DNA of 64,000 nt from Verrucomicrobiota bacterium JB022 (GTDB lineage: Bacteria; Verrucomicrobiota; Verrucomicrobiia; Opitutales; Oceanipulchritudinaceae), in the NCBI GenBank assembly GCA_030673845.1, contig JAUTCQ010000009.1, forward strand, positions 62,001-126,000. The letters are read 5' to 3'. Position numbers and translations under genes: made by a program. The notes under the pieces are model-generated. The model was not told where the DNA came from and ran no database searches. It saw nothing but the letters and a program-made list of their open reading frames with translations. Shown piece after piece: positions 1 to 8,796 of this stretch (position 1 is the first letter of the stretch; the number at the start of each line of letters is the position of its first letter).

Positions 1-92
1 ACTTCGCTAAATCAGGCATACGGCGTTCGACTAGAACAGGAACCGGACCACCGGGCAAGCGCTTCGGGCAGCCCTTCTGGCCTCCGCGCACG

Positions 93-121
93 AAAAAGCC
101 CCGGCAGCATCCTCCCGGGGC
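93..121 (-). terminator. Rho-independent terminator of the secreted-protein gene
   Basis: Seven-base-pair stem GCCCCGG/CCGGGGC (98-104 with 115-121). On the minus strand it is followed by TTTTTCG. It lies about 25 bases past the stop codon of the minus-strand gene that ends at 145. Bases 1-92 contain nothing I can identify. Confidence 0.8.
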
Positions 122-144
122 GAAAAGCGTTCCTGACTGTAACG

Positions 145-1641
145 CTAGTCGTTGACCATCAGCTTGGCGCCCACCGCGAAATCCCAGAAGACGCGGGTGG
201 CATCGTTGCGGCGCATGAAGCTGAACCAGCCGGTAGTGCCCTCGTAATCGTAGATCCACATCATCGGGTAAAGCTCGGGGGTGGTGTAGACCCAGCCAAG
301 CGTCTGGTCGTAATACACCATCGACGCGCCGCCGTCGCCTTGGCTCCACAGCCAGTGATGGTCGGGATGGTAGATCCAGGGGTAGTGTTGGCTCCAGTAG
401 TGGCCAAACCACGGGTTGCGCATCAGGCCGTCGTGGTCGAGCGGTTCGCTGCCGGGGTAGTAGGCCAGCGCCGGGTCGATGGCTTCGTCGCTGAGCTTGA
501 CGAAGTAGGTGGCGGAAATGTTGCCGCCATCGAAGTCCGTTTCGCCTTCCACCCGCGCGGCGAAGTTCTTGCTCGCGTTGAGGTAAAGCGGGAATTCTTC
601 GCCCTGGAAAGTCAACACGAGGTGCTGCGCCTCGACCTCCCACACGCCCTCGGCCTGATAAGGCCCGGTCATCCCTTCGGTCATGTGGGTCGGGTAGACC
701 GTGAAGGTGCCGTCGGCGCGCAGGTCGATCAAGTCGCGCTCGACCTCGCCGCCGCTGTAGGCGTTGGTGATCAAGTCGTCCCACAGGTAGAGCGCCGCTG
801 CTGCCCAGGTGCCCACCACGTCGTCGGCAACAAGGCTCGTCGGTTGGCGGAGGAACACATCTTGGGTCACGAAGGTGTCGAACGTTTCTACCTCGATCCC
901 CGCCAACAGCATGATGTCGTGCGCCGCATTGACGATGCCCATCTGGTCCGGGTTGCTCGGCATGACGAAATAGCCGCCACTGAAATTCCAGCCCACATCG
1001 CGAAACGTCAAGCCGAGCTGGTCCTCTTCATCCTCATCGGTGGTCGAGGTAAGGGCGTAATCGAGCGTGCCGTCGGCGCGGATCGTCACCATGTAGGTGC
1101 GGGCGTAAAAATCGGCGATCGTATGGAGGATCAAACCGTCGATATGGACCTCGTAGCCGGCACCGATCCAAGTCCCTGCCATGGCCTCGGCAGAGAGCGT
1201 TTCCGGGACCTTCAGCGCGACCTCGAAAAAGATGTCGCGGTCAAAGGGCTCGATCTCGTCGTCGGGAAGGGAAGTCTGGGTCGCCGGCCACAGGAGCACG
1301 TCGCCCTCGGTATTGACCCATTGGCGGATGGGCGTGCCCTCAAGGTTGGCAAAGAAAAAGCCGGTAGCGGGGCCGTGACCGAGCGTGAAGCTGCCGGATT
1401 CGGATTCGAATTCTCTGTCGTTCAGCAGATCGATCTCCGTCTGCGTAAAGGTCGAGCCGTCGACCTCGATACCGACACTATAGAAGCTGAAGAACGTGAT
1501 GTTCGTCGCGTCGCCTGTCGGTAAGTCAAAGCCTTGACCGAGAGACTGCCATTGGCCGTCCAGGTCCGGCTCTGCGAGCAACGGCGAGGTGGAAACGAGA
1601 GCGAGCGCAGCGAGAGAGGAGGCGCGGGTGATGAGTGACAT
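145..1641 (-). CDS. Secreted protein with Trp/Tyr/His-rich C-terminal domain, function unknown
   Basis: A 498-residue protein with a clear Sec signal peptide (MSLITRASSLAALALVSTS, cleavage after LLA). I chose the ATG at 1641 because the longer reading frame to 1686 only adds an unlikely polar extension before this signal. The middle holds about three beta-rich modules resembling lipocalin-like stretches (GTWIGAGYEV, GTWAAAALYLW), each describing a strand-rich barrel. The last 90 residues are packed with W, Y and H (for example FGHYWSQHYPW, LGWVYTTPELYP) and resemble a C-terminal domain I recall from many verrucomicrobial exported proteins; its role is unknown. It is separated from the upstream lipid-type cluster by about 90 bases and has its own terminator. 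No enzyme motif is visible. Confidence 0.7.
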   Translation of the reverse strand: MSLITRASSLAALALVSTSPLLAEPDLDGQWQSLGQGFDLPTGDATNITFFSFYSVGIEVDGSTFTQTEIDLLNDREFESESGSFTLGHGPATGFFFANLEGTPIRQWVNTEGDVLLWPATQTSLPDDEIEPFDRDIFFEVALKVPETLSAEAMAGTWIGAGYEVHIDGLILHTIADFYARTYMVTIRADGTLDYALTSTTDEDEEDQLGLTFRDVGWNFSGGYFVMPSNPDQMGIVNAAHDIMLLAGIEVETFDTFVTQDVFLRQPTSLVADDVVGTWAAAALYLWDDLITNAYSGGEVERDLIDLRADGTFTVYPTHMTEGMTGPYQAEGVWEVEAQHLVLTFQGEEFPLYLNASKNFAARVEGETDFDGGNISATYFVKLSDEAIDPALAYYPGSEPLDHDGLMRNPWFGHYWSQHYPWIYHPDHHWLWSQGDGGASMVYYDQTLGWVYTTPELYPMMWIYDYEGTTGWFSFMRRNDATRVFWDFAVGAKLMVND

Positions 1642-1729
1642 AGCGGCGCCAGTAATGGATCCGCCACGACGCGTTGGCAAGATCAAGCTGTAGCCATGAG
1701 GTTTTTACAGCACGTTGGCAGATCCACCA

Positions 1730-2806
1730 CTAACGCTTTTCGAAGCGATAGTGACTGACGTGCCACTGCCAGCCGTCGGCGTAGTTGAACAACTCGCTGC
1801 AGGCGAGGTAGAACATGCGCCAGCGTTGGAACCAAAGCTTTGCCTCACGTTCTCCTCCGTAAGTTTCCTCGAAGAGCGGCATGATCTGCGCCCGTGCCGC
1901 ATCGTGCCTTTGCAGCCAGGCCTCCAGCGTGCGGGAATAATGCTGCCCGTTGACGCGCCAGTGGCCGGCAATCCGCAAGTCGTCCTGGTAGCGCAGCAGC
2001 AGGTCGTCGCTCGGCATGCTGCCACCGGTAAAAAAGTAGTGGGCCATCCAGTCGTCTTCGCGGCCTTCGTCTTCAAAATGGTAGGCAAAGGTGTGATGGA
2101 CGAAGATGTGCACGAAGAGCTTGCCACCCGGGTTGAGCCATGAAGCGATGCGCTTCATCAACTGGCGGTAATTCTTCATGTGCTCGAACATCTCGATCGA
2201 GACGACGCGGTCGAAGGTGCCTTCGGGGGCAAAGCCGTTCATGTCGGCCGTCACCACACGGAGGTTCTTCAGGTGCCGCATCTCGGCCTGGCCCTGGATG
2301 TAGGCCCGCTGGGTGCGGGAGTTGGAGACGGCGACGAATTCGCTTTCCGGGAAGCGCGTGGCGGCATAGAGGCAAAAACTGCCCCAGCCGCAGCCCAGCT
2401 CGAGCACGCGCTGGCCCGGCCGGATGTCTGCCCGCTCGACCACTTGCTCCAGCGCCGCGGCCTCCGCCTCTTCCAGCGTGGCGGTGCCCGCCGGCCAGTA
2501 GCAGCAACTGTATTTGCGGTGGTGGCCCAGCACTTGGGCAAAGTATTCGCTCGGGAGCTCGTAGTGTTGCTCGTTGGCCTTGTCGGTCGCGAGCGCGATG
2601 GGGCTGTCTTCAAGCTCGGCCGCAAAATCGTCGACCGAAACGTCGTGCCCCACCCCGCGCTCTTCCACGAGCTTGGCGGCCAGCTTCTGGCGGATGGCCC
2701 AGCGCACCAGCACATCCGGGAAGGCGCCGCGTTCGGCGAGCGCGGTCAAGTTGAGGCTGGTAGTGGGTGTGGGGGCTTTGGCTTCGAGGGATGAGGTAGT
2801 GGACAT
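1730..2806 (-). CDS. Cyclopropane-fatty-acid-synthase-family SAM methyltransferase
   Basis: A 358-residue class I SAM-dependent methyltransferase of the CFA synthase (Mycolic_acid_cyclopropane) type. The SAM-binding motif VLELGCGWGSFCLY lies near residue 130, followed by the acidic strand and the family signature SIEMFEHMKNY; HIFVHHTFAYHF follows. The N-terminal region with YELPSEYF is the usual lid that holds the lipid. Family members transfer a methyl group from SAM to the double bond of membrane phospholipid acyl chains, though some relatives methylate small amines. The DUF1295 gene starts 9 bases upstream, so the two are co-transcribed. Together with the chalcone-isomerase-like gene this recalls the Cfa/DUF1295 clusters linked in Proteobacteria to singlet-oxygen response and unusual fatty acids. 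The exact substrate is inference. Confidence 0.85.
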   Translation of the reverse strand: MSTTSSLEAKAPTPTTSLNLTALAERGAFPDVLVRWAIRQKLAAKLVEERGVGHDVSVDDFAAELEDSPIALATDKANEQHYELPSEYFAQVLGHHRKYSCCYWPAGTATLEEAEAAALEQVVERADIRPGQRVLELGCGWGSFCLYAATRFPESEFVAVSNSRTQRAYIQGQAEMRHLKNLRVVTADMNGFAPEGTFDRVVSIEMFEHMKNYRQLMKRIASWLNPGGKLFVHIFVHHTFAYHFEDEGREDDWMAHYFFTGGSMPSDDLLLRYQDDLRIAGHWRVNGQHYSRTLEAWLQRHDAARAQIMPLFEETYGGEREAKLWFQRWRMFYLACSELFNYADGWQWHVSHYRFEKR

Positions 2807-2815
2807 GGGCGGAGA

Positions 2816-3649
2816 TCAGGACGGTTGCACGGGGCGGGCGGGTTTACGGGGAAACCATGGAAAAAAGGCGTGCGTCTCCTGCTGGTAGCGGCGGTAATCT
2901 TCGCCTCGGTGCTCCAGCGACTGCTGTTCGGCAAAGGGAATCCCCGTGCCTTTGACCAGCAGGATGAACATCAGCACAGGGCCCAGCAGCGTCAGCGGCC
3001 ACCAGGGGGCCAGAGACGTATCCAGAAGGGCGAGGCCGGCGACTGGGTAGGCCAGCCAGTGGCACCATTCAAAAAAGTAGTTGGGGTGGCGGGAGTAGCG
3101 CCAGAGGCCTTTGCGGCAGGTGATGCCCTTGTTTTGCGGGTTGCTCTTCCAGGCGTGGAGCTGGTTGTCGGCCACCCGTTCGAGCGCGACAGAGGCGATC
3201 ACGATAACCGCACCGACGATTTCCCAGCTCGAAAGGCCGGGCTGCGGATTTTTCATCAGCAGCAGGATGGGTGCGGTGAGGAAGATGTTGGCGAGCCCTT
3301 GGGCCTGGAAAAACCAGATGAAGTGCAGATCGGCGTGTTTGCCCCAGTGGCGGCGCAGCGCCCGGTAGCGCGGGTCTTCGCCCTCCTTGCTCAATACGCG
3401 GCGGGTGAGGATGTGTGTGCCGAGGCGCGCGGCCCAGAGGGCTGGGAGGATCGCCCACAGCAGGCGGTGCGCCAGCGGGCCATCGGTCACGAGGCCGAAA
3501 AAGAGCACCGCAGCGGCGAGGCTGTAAGGCCAGCCCACATCGACAATCGTCGCATCCTGGCGGCGCCACTGATAGACCCAGAGCAAGCCGTAGGTGACGA
3601 CGAAGCCGAGCGCCGCCCAAAGAATCAGCAGTAAGTCCGCGCGATCCAT
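2816..3649 (-). CDS. DUF1295 / steroid 5-alpha-reductase-like integral membrane protein
   Basis: A 277-residue protein with about seven hydrophobic segments, the first at residues 5-27. The family signature GLWRYSRHPNYFFEW sits near residue 182; this RHPNYF motif is shared with steroid 5-alpha-reductases and isoprenylcysteine methyltransferases and contributes to cofactor binding. DUF1295 proteins act in the membrane and probably reduce or modify lipid chains, but most have no assigned reaction. It lies in one minus-strand unit: 6 bases after the SDR gene and 9 bases before the CFA-like methyltransferase. Length is normal for the family and I see no disruption. Confidence 0.85.
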   Translation of the reverse strand: MDRADLLLILWAALGFVVTYGLLWVYQWRRQDATIVDVGWPYSLAAAVLFFGLVTDGPLAHRLLWAILPALWAARLGTHILTRRVLSKEGEDPRYRALRRHWGKHADLHFIWFFQAQGLANIFLTAPILLLMKNPQPGLSSWEIVGAVIVIASVALERVADNQLHAWKSNPQNKGITCRKGLWRYSRHPNYFFEWCHWLAYPVAGLALLDTSLAPWWPLTLLGPVLMFILLVKGTGIPFAEQQSLEHRGEDYRRYQQETHAFFPWFPRKPARPVQPS

Positions 3650-3655
3650 CTTCTA

Positions 3656-4414
3656 CTATAGCTTGGGTTTGGGCAAAATGCTGCTCATTCCGCCATCCAA
3701 ATTCCAGATTTGCCCGGTTACCCAGCCAGCGTCGGGGCCGATCAGCCAGTCGATCAGTGCGGCGGCCTCAGTAGGTTGCCCAATTCGCCCCAGCGGGTGC
3801 AGGCGGGCGGAGAGTTGCTGGGCCGCGTCGCTGGCCAAGAGTGGACCAGCAGCAGGCGTATCCATCATGCCCGGGGCAATGGCGTTGATCCGCAGGCCGA
3901 GGCTCGCATAGGTCGCAGCCGAGGCACGGACCAGACCTTCAATCCCGGCCTTCGCCGCCGCAATCGCTTCGTGGTTGGCCAAACCGGATCCAGCGGCAAC
4001 GCTGCTCACAAAGACGATGACACCATGCTTCTGCCGGCGCATCGGCTCCAGGGCAGCACGCAGGGCAATGAAAGCGCTGGTGAGGTTCGTTTCGAGCACT
4101 TCGCGAAACTCGTCGTCCTTCATCAAGTGGGCAGGCTTGAGGGCAATATTACCAATCGCGTGGACGTAGGCGTCGACTCCATCAAGCGCATCCACTGCGG
4201 CACGAAAAGCCGTAGCCCAAGCTTCGCCATCGCGCGCATCGGCGGCAAAGGCAGGCAGATCGGGGTGATCGGAGCGGAAGGCCTCCCAGCGCTCCGACTC
4301 CCGCCCCAGCCCAGCGACTTGGTCGCCCTGCTCCTGCAAACGAGCCGCCAGGGCTCGACCCAATCCGCCGGCGATCCCGCCGATCACCACTTTCCTGCGC
4401 TTCCGCTCATTCAT
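3656..4414 (-). CDS. Short-chain dehydrogenase/reductase lacking the catalytic tyrosine
   Basis: A 252-residue Rossmann-fold protein. The nucleotide-binding glycine motif is GGIAGGLGR (residues 12-20), the structural NAG equivalent is HAIGN, Asn110 is in place, and Ser137/Ser138 precede the active site. The usual YxxxK is replaced by IAAAK: Lys155 is present but Ile151 sits where tyrosine should be, 13 residues after Ser138. The C-terminal GQIWNLDGG is typical of SDRs. Start at 4414 chosen because the frame further upstream lacks family similarity. It heads the operon with the DUF1295 and CFA-like genes and is divergent from the chalcone-isomerase-like gene. It may still bind NAD(P)H, but the classical proton-donor mechanism should not work. 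Confidence 0.8.
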   Translation of the reverse strand: MNERKRRKVVIGGIAGGLGRALAARLQEQGDQVAGLGRESERWEAFRSDHPDLPAFAADARDGEAWATAFRAAVDALDGVDAYVHAIGNIALKPAHLMKDDEFREVLETNLTSAFIALRAALEPMRRQKHGVIVFVSSVAAGSGLANHEAIAAAKAGIEGLVRASAATYASLGLRINAIAPGMMDTPAAGPLLASDAAQQLSARLHPLGRIGQPTEAAALIDWLIGPDAGWVTGQIWNLDGGMSSILPKPKL

Positions 4415-4481
4415 CGCCGATAAAATCCGCCTGCCGGGTCCGCTTTGCAAAGCAGGCCTCTTGGAGACACAATCGGCTATT

Positions 4482-5051
4482 ATGAGCGGTTGCTTTTGGA
4501 CGAGGACGGCAAAGGGGGCGCTTTTTGCATTCTGCACTACGGCCTTCTTCTTCTACACCCCTATCGTGCAAGCTACGGTGCTGCGAGAGGTCTTGGGCGA
4601 AAAACTGGAGCGGCGGGCACAGGCGCATATCAACTGGCTGTTATTTACCGTATGCGAAGGCACGCTCTACACCCATGCGGGCGCGCCGGTCTCGTGGCCT
4701 GCCCTGGAGCGCCCCTTTCTGCTGGAGTTGAATTATGCGCGGGATATTTCGACTGACCAACTGGAGGAACTCAGCGAAGAGGTGCTGCGCCGTAACCACA
4801 ACGCGCCGACGCTGGAGGCGCTCCAGTCGCAGATCCAGCTCTTTTATGATGCGCTGGTGCCCATCGCAGAGGGAGATCGCTATGCGCTCCTTTTCCAGCC
4901 GAATAAAGGGACGACTCTGCTCTTCAATGGCGAACCGCAGGTGATGATCCCCGGAGAAGATTTTGCGCGCGTCTACTTTAGCATCTACTTGGGGGATCAG
5001 CCTGTGCATGAGGGGTTTCGGGACCGCCTCCTCGCAACTCAGCAAGATTGA
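4482..5051 (+). CDS. Chalcone-isomerase-like periplasmic protein
   Basis: A 189-residue protein with a signal peptide-like start (ALFAFCTTAFFFYTPIVQA) and the bacterial chalcone isomerase-like pattern: ERPFLLELNYARDIS, a long helix, then GDRYALLFQPNKGTTLLFNGE and PGEDFARVYFSIYLGDQPV at the end. Bacterial members usually lack true chalcone isomerase activity; some bind fatty acids or heme. A TTG codon at 4461 could extend it by seven residues; I favour the ATG at 4482, which has GGAG at 4463-4466 although the spacing is long. It is divergent from the SDR/DUF1295/CFA operon, and these families co-occur elsewhere, which supports a shared lipid-related role. Confidence 0.75.
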   Translation: MSGCFWTRTAKGALFAFCTTAFFFYTPIVQATVLREVLGEKLERRAQAHINWLLFTVCEGTLYTHAGAPVSWPALERPFLLELNYARDISTDQLEELSEEVLRRNHNAPTLEALQSQIQLFYDALVPIAEGDRYALLFQPNKGTTLLFNGEPQVMIPGEDFARVYFSIYLGDQPVHEGFRDRLLATQQD

Positions 5052-5078
5052 TGGCGCAGAAATTGCAGCATTTTCAAT

Positions 5079-5801
5079 ATGCGCGCGCCTCGTGAGCCTT
5101 CCGAATGGATGTTGACCCTTTCCGCCTTGCTGCTGGTGGGGGTGGTCGTGAGCTACTTCGCCGTACCCAGCTTTCAGGACTGGGCTCAAAATGCCTGGGA
5201 GGTGCTGATGTCGGACGACAAGCAGCGGATCAAGGAATGGGTCTCCCAATATGGAGCCTGGGGCCCCGCCTTGCTCATCCTCCTGATGGTGGTGCAGATG
5301 TTCCTGCTGGTGATGCCCACCGTCTTGCTGATGGTGATCGCTGTGCTGGCCTATGGGCCGATCTGGGGCACCGTGATCAACGTGGTCGCGATCCTGACCG
5401 CCTCGACTGTAGGCTATGCGCTGGGCCGCTCGCTCAGCGAAGAGTCGATGGAGCGCCTGGTGGGTCGAAAAACGGTCAAGAAGATCACGACCGAGGCCAA
5501 TCGCTACGGCCTGTGGGCGGTGGTGATCGCCCGGCTCTCCCCTTTTCTCTCCAACGATGCGATCAGCTTCATTGCGGGCATCCTGCGGCTGGGCTTCTGG
5601 CAATACCTGCTGGCGACGGTAGCGGGCATCTTGCCGCTCGCGCTCATGATCGCCTACTTTGGCCAGAACAACGACAGCATGAAGGTGGGGCTGATCGTGG
5701 TATCGGTCGTGGGCCTGCTCGTGCTGGGCGTCAAGATCTGGTTCGACCGTAAGAGCGAGCGGAAAGAAAGTTCCGGCACGCCGGCAGCGTCGGCCTCCTG
5801 A
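5079..5801 (+). CDS. TVP38/TMEM64-family (VTT domain) inner-membrane protein
   Basis: A 240-residue membrane protein with about six hydrophobic segments. The VTT/SNARE-associated core is visible: GPALLILLMVVQMFLLVMPT, then GPIWGTVINVVAILTASTVG, the re-entrant region with GYALGRSLSE, and the signature VVIARLSPFLSNDAISFIAG. Family members resemble DedA proteins and lipid scramblases and are linked to membrane homeostasis. It follows the chalcone-isomerase-like gene after 27 bases and is probably co-transcribed with it, continuing the membrane-lipid theme. The C-terminal 20 residues are charged and cytoplasmic. A strong terminator follows. Confidence 0.85.
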   Translation: MRAPREPSEWMLTLSALLLVGVVVSYFAVPSFQDWAQNAWEVLMSDDKQRIKEWVSQYGAWGPALLILLMVVQMFLLVMPTVLLMVIAVLAYGPIWGTVINVVAILTASTVGYALGRSLSEESMERLVGRKTVKKITTEANRYGLWAVVIARLSPFLSNDAISFIAGILRLGFWQYLLATVAGILPLALMIAYFGQNNDSMKVGLIVVSVVGLLVLGVKIWFDRKSERKESSGTPAASAS

Positions 5802-5927
5802 GAGGGTGCAAATTTTGCCGCCCGCGCCTACCCCATCTTTCCGACCTTAATGTAGAAGCACTTACGCAAGCTGGCGTGTCGCCCGCTTTAACACAGGCCT
5901 ACAGTCCAATTACTCCCGTTTCACAAA

Positions 5928-5965
5928 ACAACCTCCATCGGTTACCGATGGAGGTTGTCTTTTTA
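5928..5965. terminator. Bidirectional terminator between convergent genes
   Basis: A perfect 14-base-pair stem (5928-5941 with 5945-5958) and loop TTA, followed on the plus strand by CTTTTTA and on the minus strand by TTTTG. It serves the TVP38-family gene on one side and the chemoreceptor gene on the other. The rest of the 195-base gap has no gene that I can see. Confidence 0.9.
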
Positions 5966-5996
5966 TAAATCCTGAATGCTTCGCGGAACGGCGGGC

Positions 5997-8120
5997 CTAC
6001 TTGTGCTTTTCGTCGCCGTTGAGGCGGAAGAACGAGGGCGTTTCCGGCTTGTGCTCGGCCTTGAGGGCGCGGGGCTTGGACTGGCGCTTGGGCTCTTCGT
6101 CGAAGTGCAGTTCGGTTTCCTTCTGGTGCTGGAGGCGCTTGGGGGCCGGGGCTTCCTTCAGCGCATTTTCGCGACCGGCAGGCTTGGAGCCAAAGAAGGG
6201 CTTTTCGTCAAAGTCATCGTCGTCGCGGTCGCGGTGATCGTGCTCGGCTTCTTCCCAGTCTACGTTGCTTTGAGCTTGGGCGCGGGGCTTCGTCCGCGAG
6301 CCTTGGGCTTTGGCGGAGGCGACCATCTCTTCGTTCTGGCGCAGGCCGATGACGTGGAAGAGGTCGGTAACCGCTTCTTCCATCGAGCGGGACTGATCCA
6401 TCAGCATTTGGCTGGCGCTGGAGGTTTCTTCGGCCAGACCGGCGTTCTCCTGGGTCAGCTTGTCGATGTCGCTTACGGCACGCTCGATCTGGGTGATGCC
6501 CGACGATTGCTCCTTCGAGCTGGCGGAGATCTGGCCGACGAGCTGGTCGACGTTGCGGGTGCGCTCCACGATCTGGTCGAGGCTGTCGCCCACCTTATTG
6601 CAGATACGCACGCCGTTGGCGCTCTTCTGGAGGCTGTCTTCGATCTTGGCGGTGGTCTCGCGGGCGGCCTCGGCACTGCGGTGGGCAAGGCTGCGGACTT
6701 CATCGGCCACGACGGCAAAACCGGCACCGGCTTCACCCGCGCGGGCGGCTTCCACCGCCGCGTTGAGGGCGAGCAGGTTGGTCTGGAAGGCAATCTCGTC
6801 GATCGTGCGGATGATCTTGGAAATGTTGTCGCTGGACGACTGGATGGCGTTCATGGCCTCCGTCATCTGCTGCATGTCCTTGGAGCCGGTTTCGGCGGCG
6901 GAGCGCGCTTCGGTCGCGAGGCGGGAGGCCTCTTCGGCGTTGGCGGCGTTGCTGCGGGTCATGCCGGCCATTTCTTCGAGGGAGGCGCTGGTCTCTTCGA
7001 GCGAAGCGGCCTGGCGGCTGGCACCATCGGCGAGGACTTCGCTGCTGCGGGAGATCTGGCCCGAAGCTTCGCGCGTCTCACTGGAGCTGTGGAAGATGTG
7101 GTTGGCGACTTCCTGAATCCGGCGGGTAGTGCTGCGGACGATGAAGAAGCTGAGCACAAAAATGACGGCGATACCGACAACGCTGACGATGCCGACGAGG
7201 ATCTTGCCGCCATTGGTCGTGTCTTCAACGCTTTGGTTGAGGGCCACCTGGGCCTGCGAGACGTTTTCCTGAAGCTGGAGGATTCCGGCGGCAAACTGAT
7301 CGCGCAGGGGGCGGAGCGACTCGGCGGTCTCCTTGTTCGCCATCAGGACGGAGTCCTGCAGCTCGCTGACGGCGGCCGTAAGAGCGAGGAGCTGGATCTG
7401 CCACGACTCGAAGCGCTGGTAGGTGTCGGCGTCGAAGAGGGTTTCATCGAGTTCGCGGAGCTCTTCGAGCTGGCGCTTGAGCTCGCCGATGTCTTCGGAA
7501 AGCTTGTTGAGCTTCTCTTTGACTTGCGTCACGGTGGCGACTTCGCCGGTGCGCAGGAAGTCCTTCATGAGGGACTCGATGGCGTAGAGCTCGCCCAGCG
7601 AGGTGGCGGACGAAAGTGCCGAGCCGACGTTGCCCGAGGAGCGGGCGTCGGCCAGGTAGGAATTGACTTCGCCTTGCAGGAACGCGATCTGCGGCCCGAT
7701 CTGCTCGTCGCGCAGGGAGGCGATCTTTTGCTTGGCGACGGAAATCTTTTCAAAAACCACGGTGTAGGTCTCGAGGGTCTTTTCGAGCCCGGCGACCGTG
7801 GTGACGTTCAGCTCGGAGCTGTTGGCACGCAGATTGGCAATCTGATCGTGCAGCTCCACCTGCTGCTTCTTGGCTTCTTCGAGGTCTGCGGCGCGGTCGG
7901 TGGCGAGATATTCGTTGGTCGCCGCGCGCGTGCGCTGGATTCCGGCCTCCAATTGATTGACCGCATTGATTTCCTCGGTACTGGCCAGTGCCGCATGGAA
8001 ACCTCGGTTCAACTGGAGGATCCCTACATAACTACTGGCTGCGATGCCGCAGACCAGAATCACTACCAATACACAAAGGGCGACAATGCGTTGCCCGAGA
8101 CTCAGATTCTTCCAGCTCAT
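5997..8120 (-). CDS. Methyl-accepting chemotaxis protein (four-helix-bundle type, no HAMP)
   Basis: A 707-residue chemoreceptor. Transmembrane segment 1 is at residues 10-32; a helical periplasmic region that looks like a 4HB-type sensor duplicates in length to about 270 residues; transmembrane segment 2 is [20 protein letters not shown]. The cytoplasmic signalling hairpin tip is textbook: [20 protein letters not shown], then [20 protein letters not shown]. Directly after the second membrane segment I see no HAMP pattern; the chain runs straight into methylation helices. The last 100 or so residues are a charged, low-complexity tail with no CheR-docking pentapeptide. It binds CheA through CheW; cheA lies 1.4 kb away. 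Ligand unknown. It lies 12 bases after a TonB_C gene, so it may be the last gene of that operon. Confidence 0.93.
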   Translation of the reverse strand: MSWKNLSLGQRIVALCVLVVILVCGIAASSYVGILQLNRGFHAALASTEEINAVNQLEAGIQRTRAATNEYLATDRAADLEEAKKQQVELHDQIANLRANSSELNVTTVAGLEKTLETYTVVFEKISVAKQKIASLRDEQIGPQIAFLQGEVNSYLADARSSGNVGSALSSATSLGELYAIESLMKDFLRTGEVATVTQVKEKLNKLSEDIGELKRQLEELRELDETLFDADTYQRFESWQIQLLALTAAVSELQDSVLMANKETAESLRPLRDQFAAGILQLQENVSQAQVALNQSVEDTTNGGKILVGIVSVVGIAVIFVLSFFIVRSTTRRIQEVANHIFHSSSETREASGQISRSSEVLADGASRQAASLEETSASLEEMAGMTRSNAANAEEASRLATEARSAAETGSKDMQQMTEAMNAIQSSSDNISKIIRTIDEIAFQTNLLALNAAVEAARAGEAGAGFAVVADEVRSLAHRSAEAARETTAKIEDSLQKSANGVRICNKVGDSLDQIVERTRNVDQLVGQISASSKEQSSGITQIERAVSDIDKLTQENAGLAEETSSASQMLMDQSRSMEEAVTDLFHVIGLRQNEEMVASAKAQGSRTKPRAQAQSNVDWEEAEHDHRDRDDDDFDEKPFFGSKPAGRENALKEAPAPKRLQHQKETELHFDEEPKRQSKPRALKAEHKPETPSFFRLNGDEKHK

Positions 8121-8132
8121 TGAGAAAAGCGT

Positions 8133-8687
8133 TTAGGATTTAAATTGGATGGGAACAACCACGACTACGTTGACAGAGTTCCCGTCTTTTTTGGCCGGGC
8201 GGAACTTCCACTTGTCCACGGCTGCCAAAGAGGCGGAATTCAGACGGTCGTCTGTCGATTTCATGATAAAGGAGCGGGCGACATTGCCCTTTTCGTCTAC
8301 CACCAGCCCTACCGAGACCACGCCCTTGGTGCTGCCGAGGTTACTGGTATCGGGCCCCACGGTATGGATCGGCTCGGCCGAGCTGTCGACCTTGACGAGG
8401 GCGGACAGGCCGCCGCTGGTATCGGCCCAGTTCTGGACGGCCTTCTGGTCGGCGGCGCTCAGCGTGCCCATTTCGAGCACGCGGACGGGCTTGTCGAGCG
8501 AGTCGGAAGCCAGGTGGTAGAACACCTTCTCCCCTGCCACCAGCTTCAGCTCCGCAGACTGGCGGCTGCCGTCTTCCATCGGCAGCATGATGCCGGCGGA
8601 AAGGCAAGAGACCATGGCCAGGTGCAATGCAGCGCCCAGAGCCATCGTCTTGATGGTGGTGAAGGTGGAGAACGTGTTTCGTTTCAT
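8133..8687 (-). CDS. Secreted single-domain TonB C-terminal protein (copy 1)
   Basis: A 184-residue protein with a signal-like N-terminus (MALGAALHLAMVSCLSAG) and a C-terminal TonB_C-type domain: GVVSVGLVVDEKGNVARSF, then NSASLAAVDKWKFRPAKKDG. Unlike TonB it has neither a retained membrane anchor nor a proline-rich spanner. The middle region (ELKLVAGEKVFYHLAS) is shared with the neighbouring gene at 8797-9348, about half of whose residues are identical, so the pair is a tandem duplication. Role unknown; it cannot act as a classical energy transducer on its own. It sits immediately upstream of the chemoreceptor gene. Confidence 0.8.
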   Translation of the reverse strand: MKRNTFSTFTTIKTMALGAALHLAMVSCLSAGIMLPMEDGSRQSAELKLVAGEKVFYHLASDSLDKPVRVLEMGTLSAADQKAVQNWADTSGGLSALVKVDSSAEPIHTVGPDTSNLGSTKGVVSVGLVVDEKGNVARSFIMKSTDDRLNSASLAAVDKWKFRPAKKDGNSVNVVVVVPIQFKS

Positions 8688-8796
8688 AGTGTTGTTCAGT
8701 CCGTTAAAAAATCTTCTACAACGTGTGGGCCATCAGGGTGCTTCGGGGGTAACGCTCAAGGAGATTCATAACGGGAAACATCACGCGCGGAACGTC

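Noticed and set aside
4416-4423. Exact GCCGATAA string between the SDR and chalcone-isomerase-like genes
   Set aside because: The position 15 bases upstream is GCGC, not TAAA, and the genes have no flagellar link.
5976-8123. Long open frame opposite the chemoreceptor
   Set aside because: Repetitive Gly/Leu/Val translation produced by the reverse complement of coiled-coil codons.
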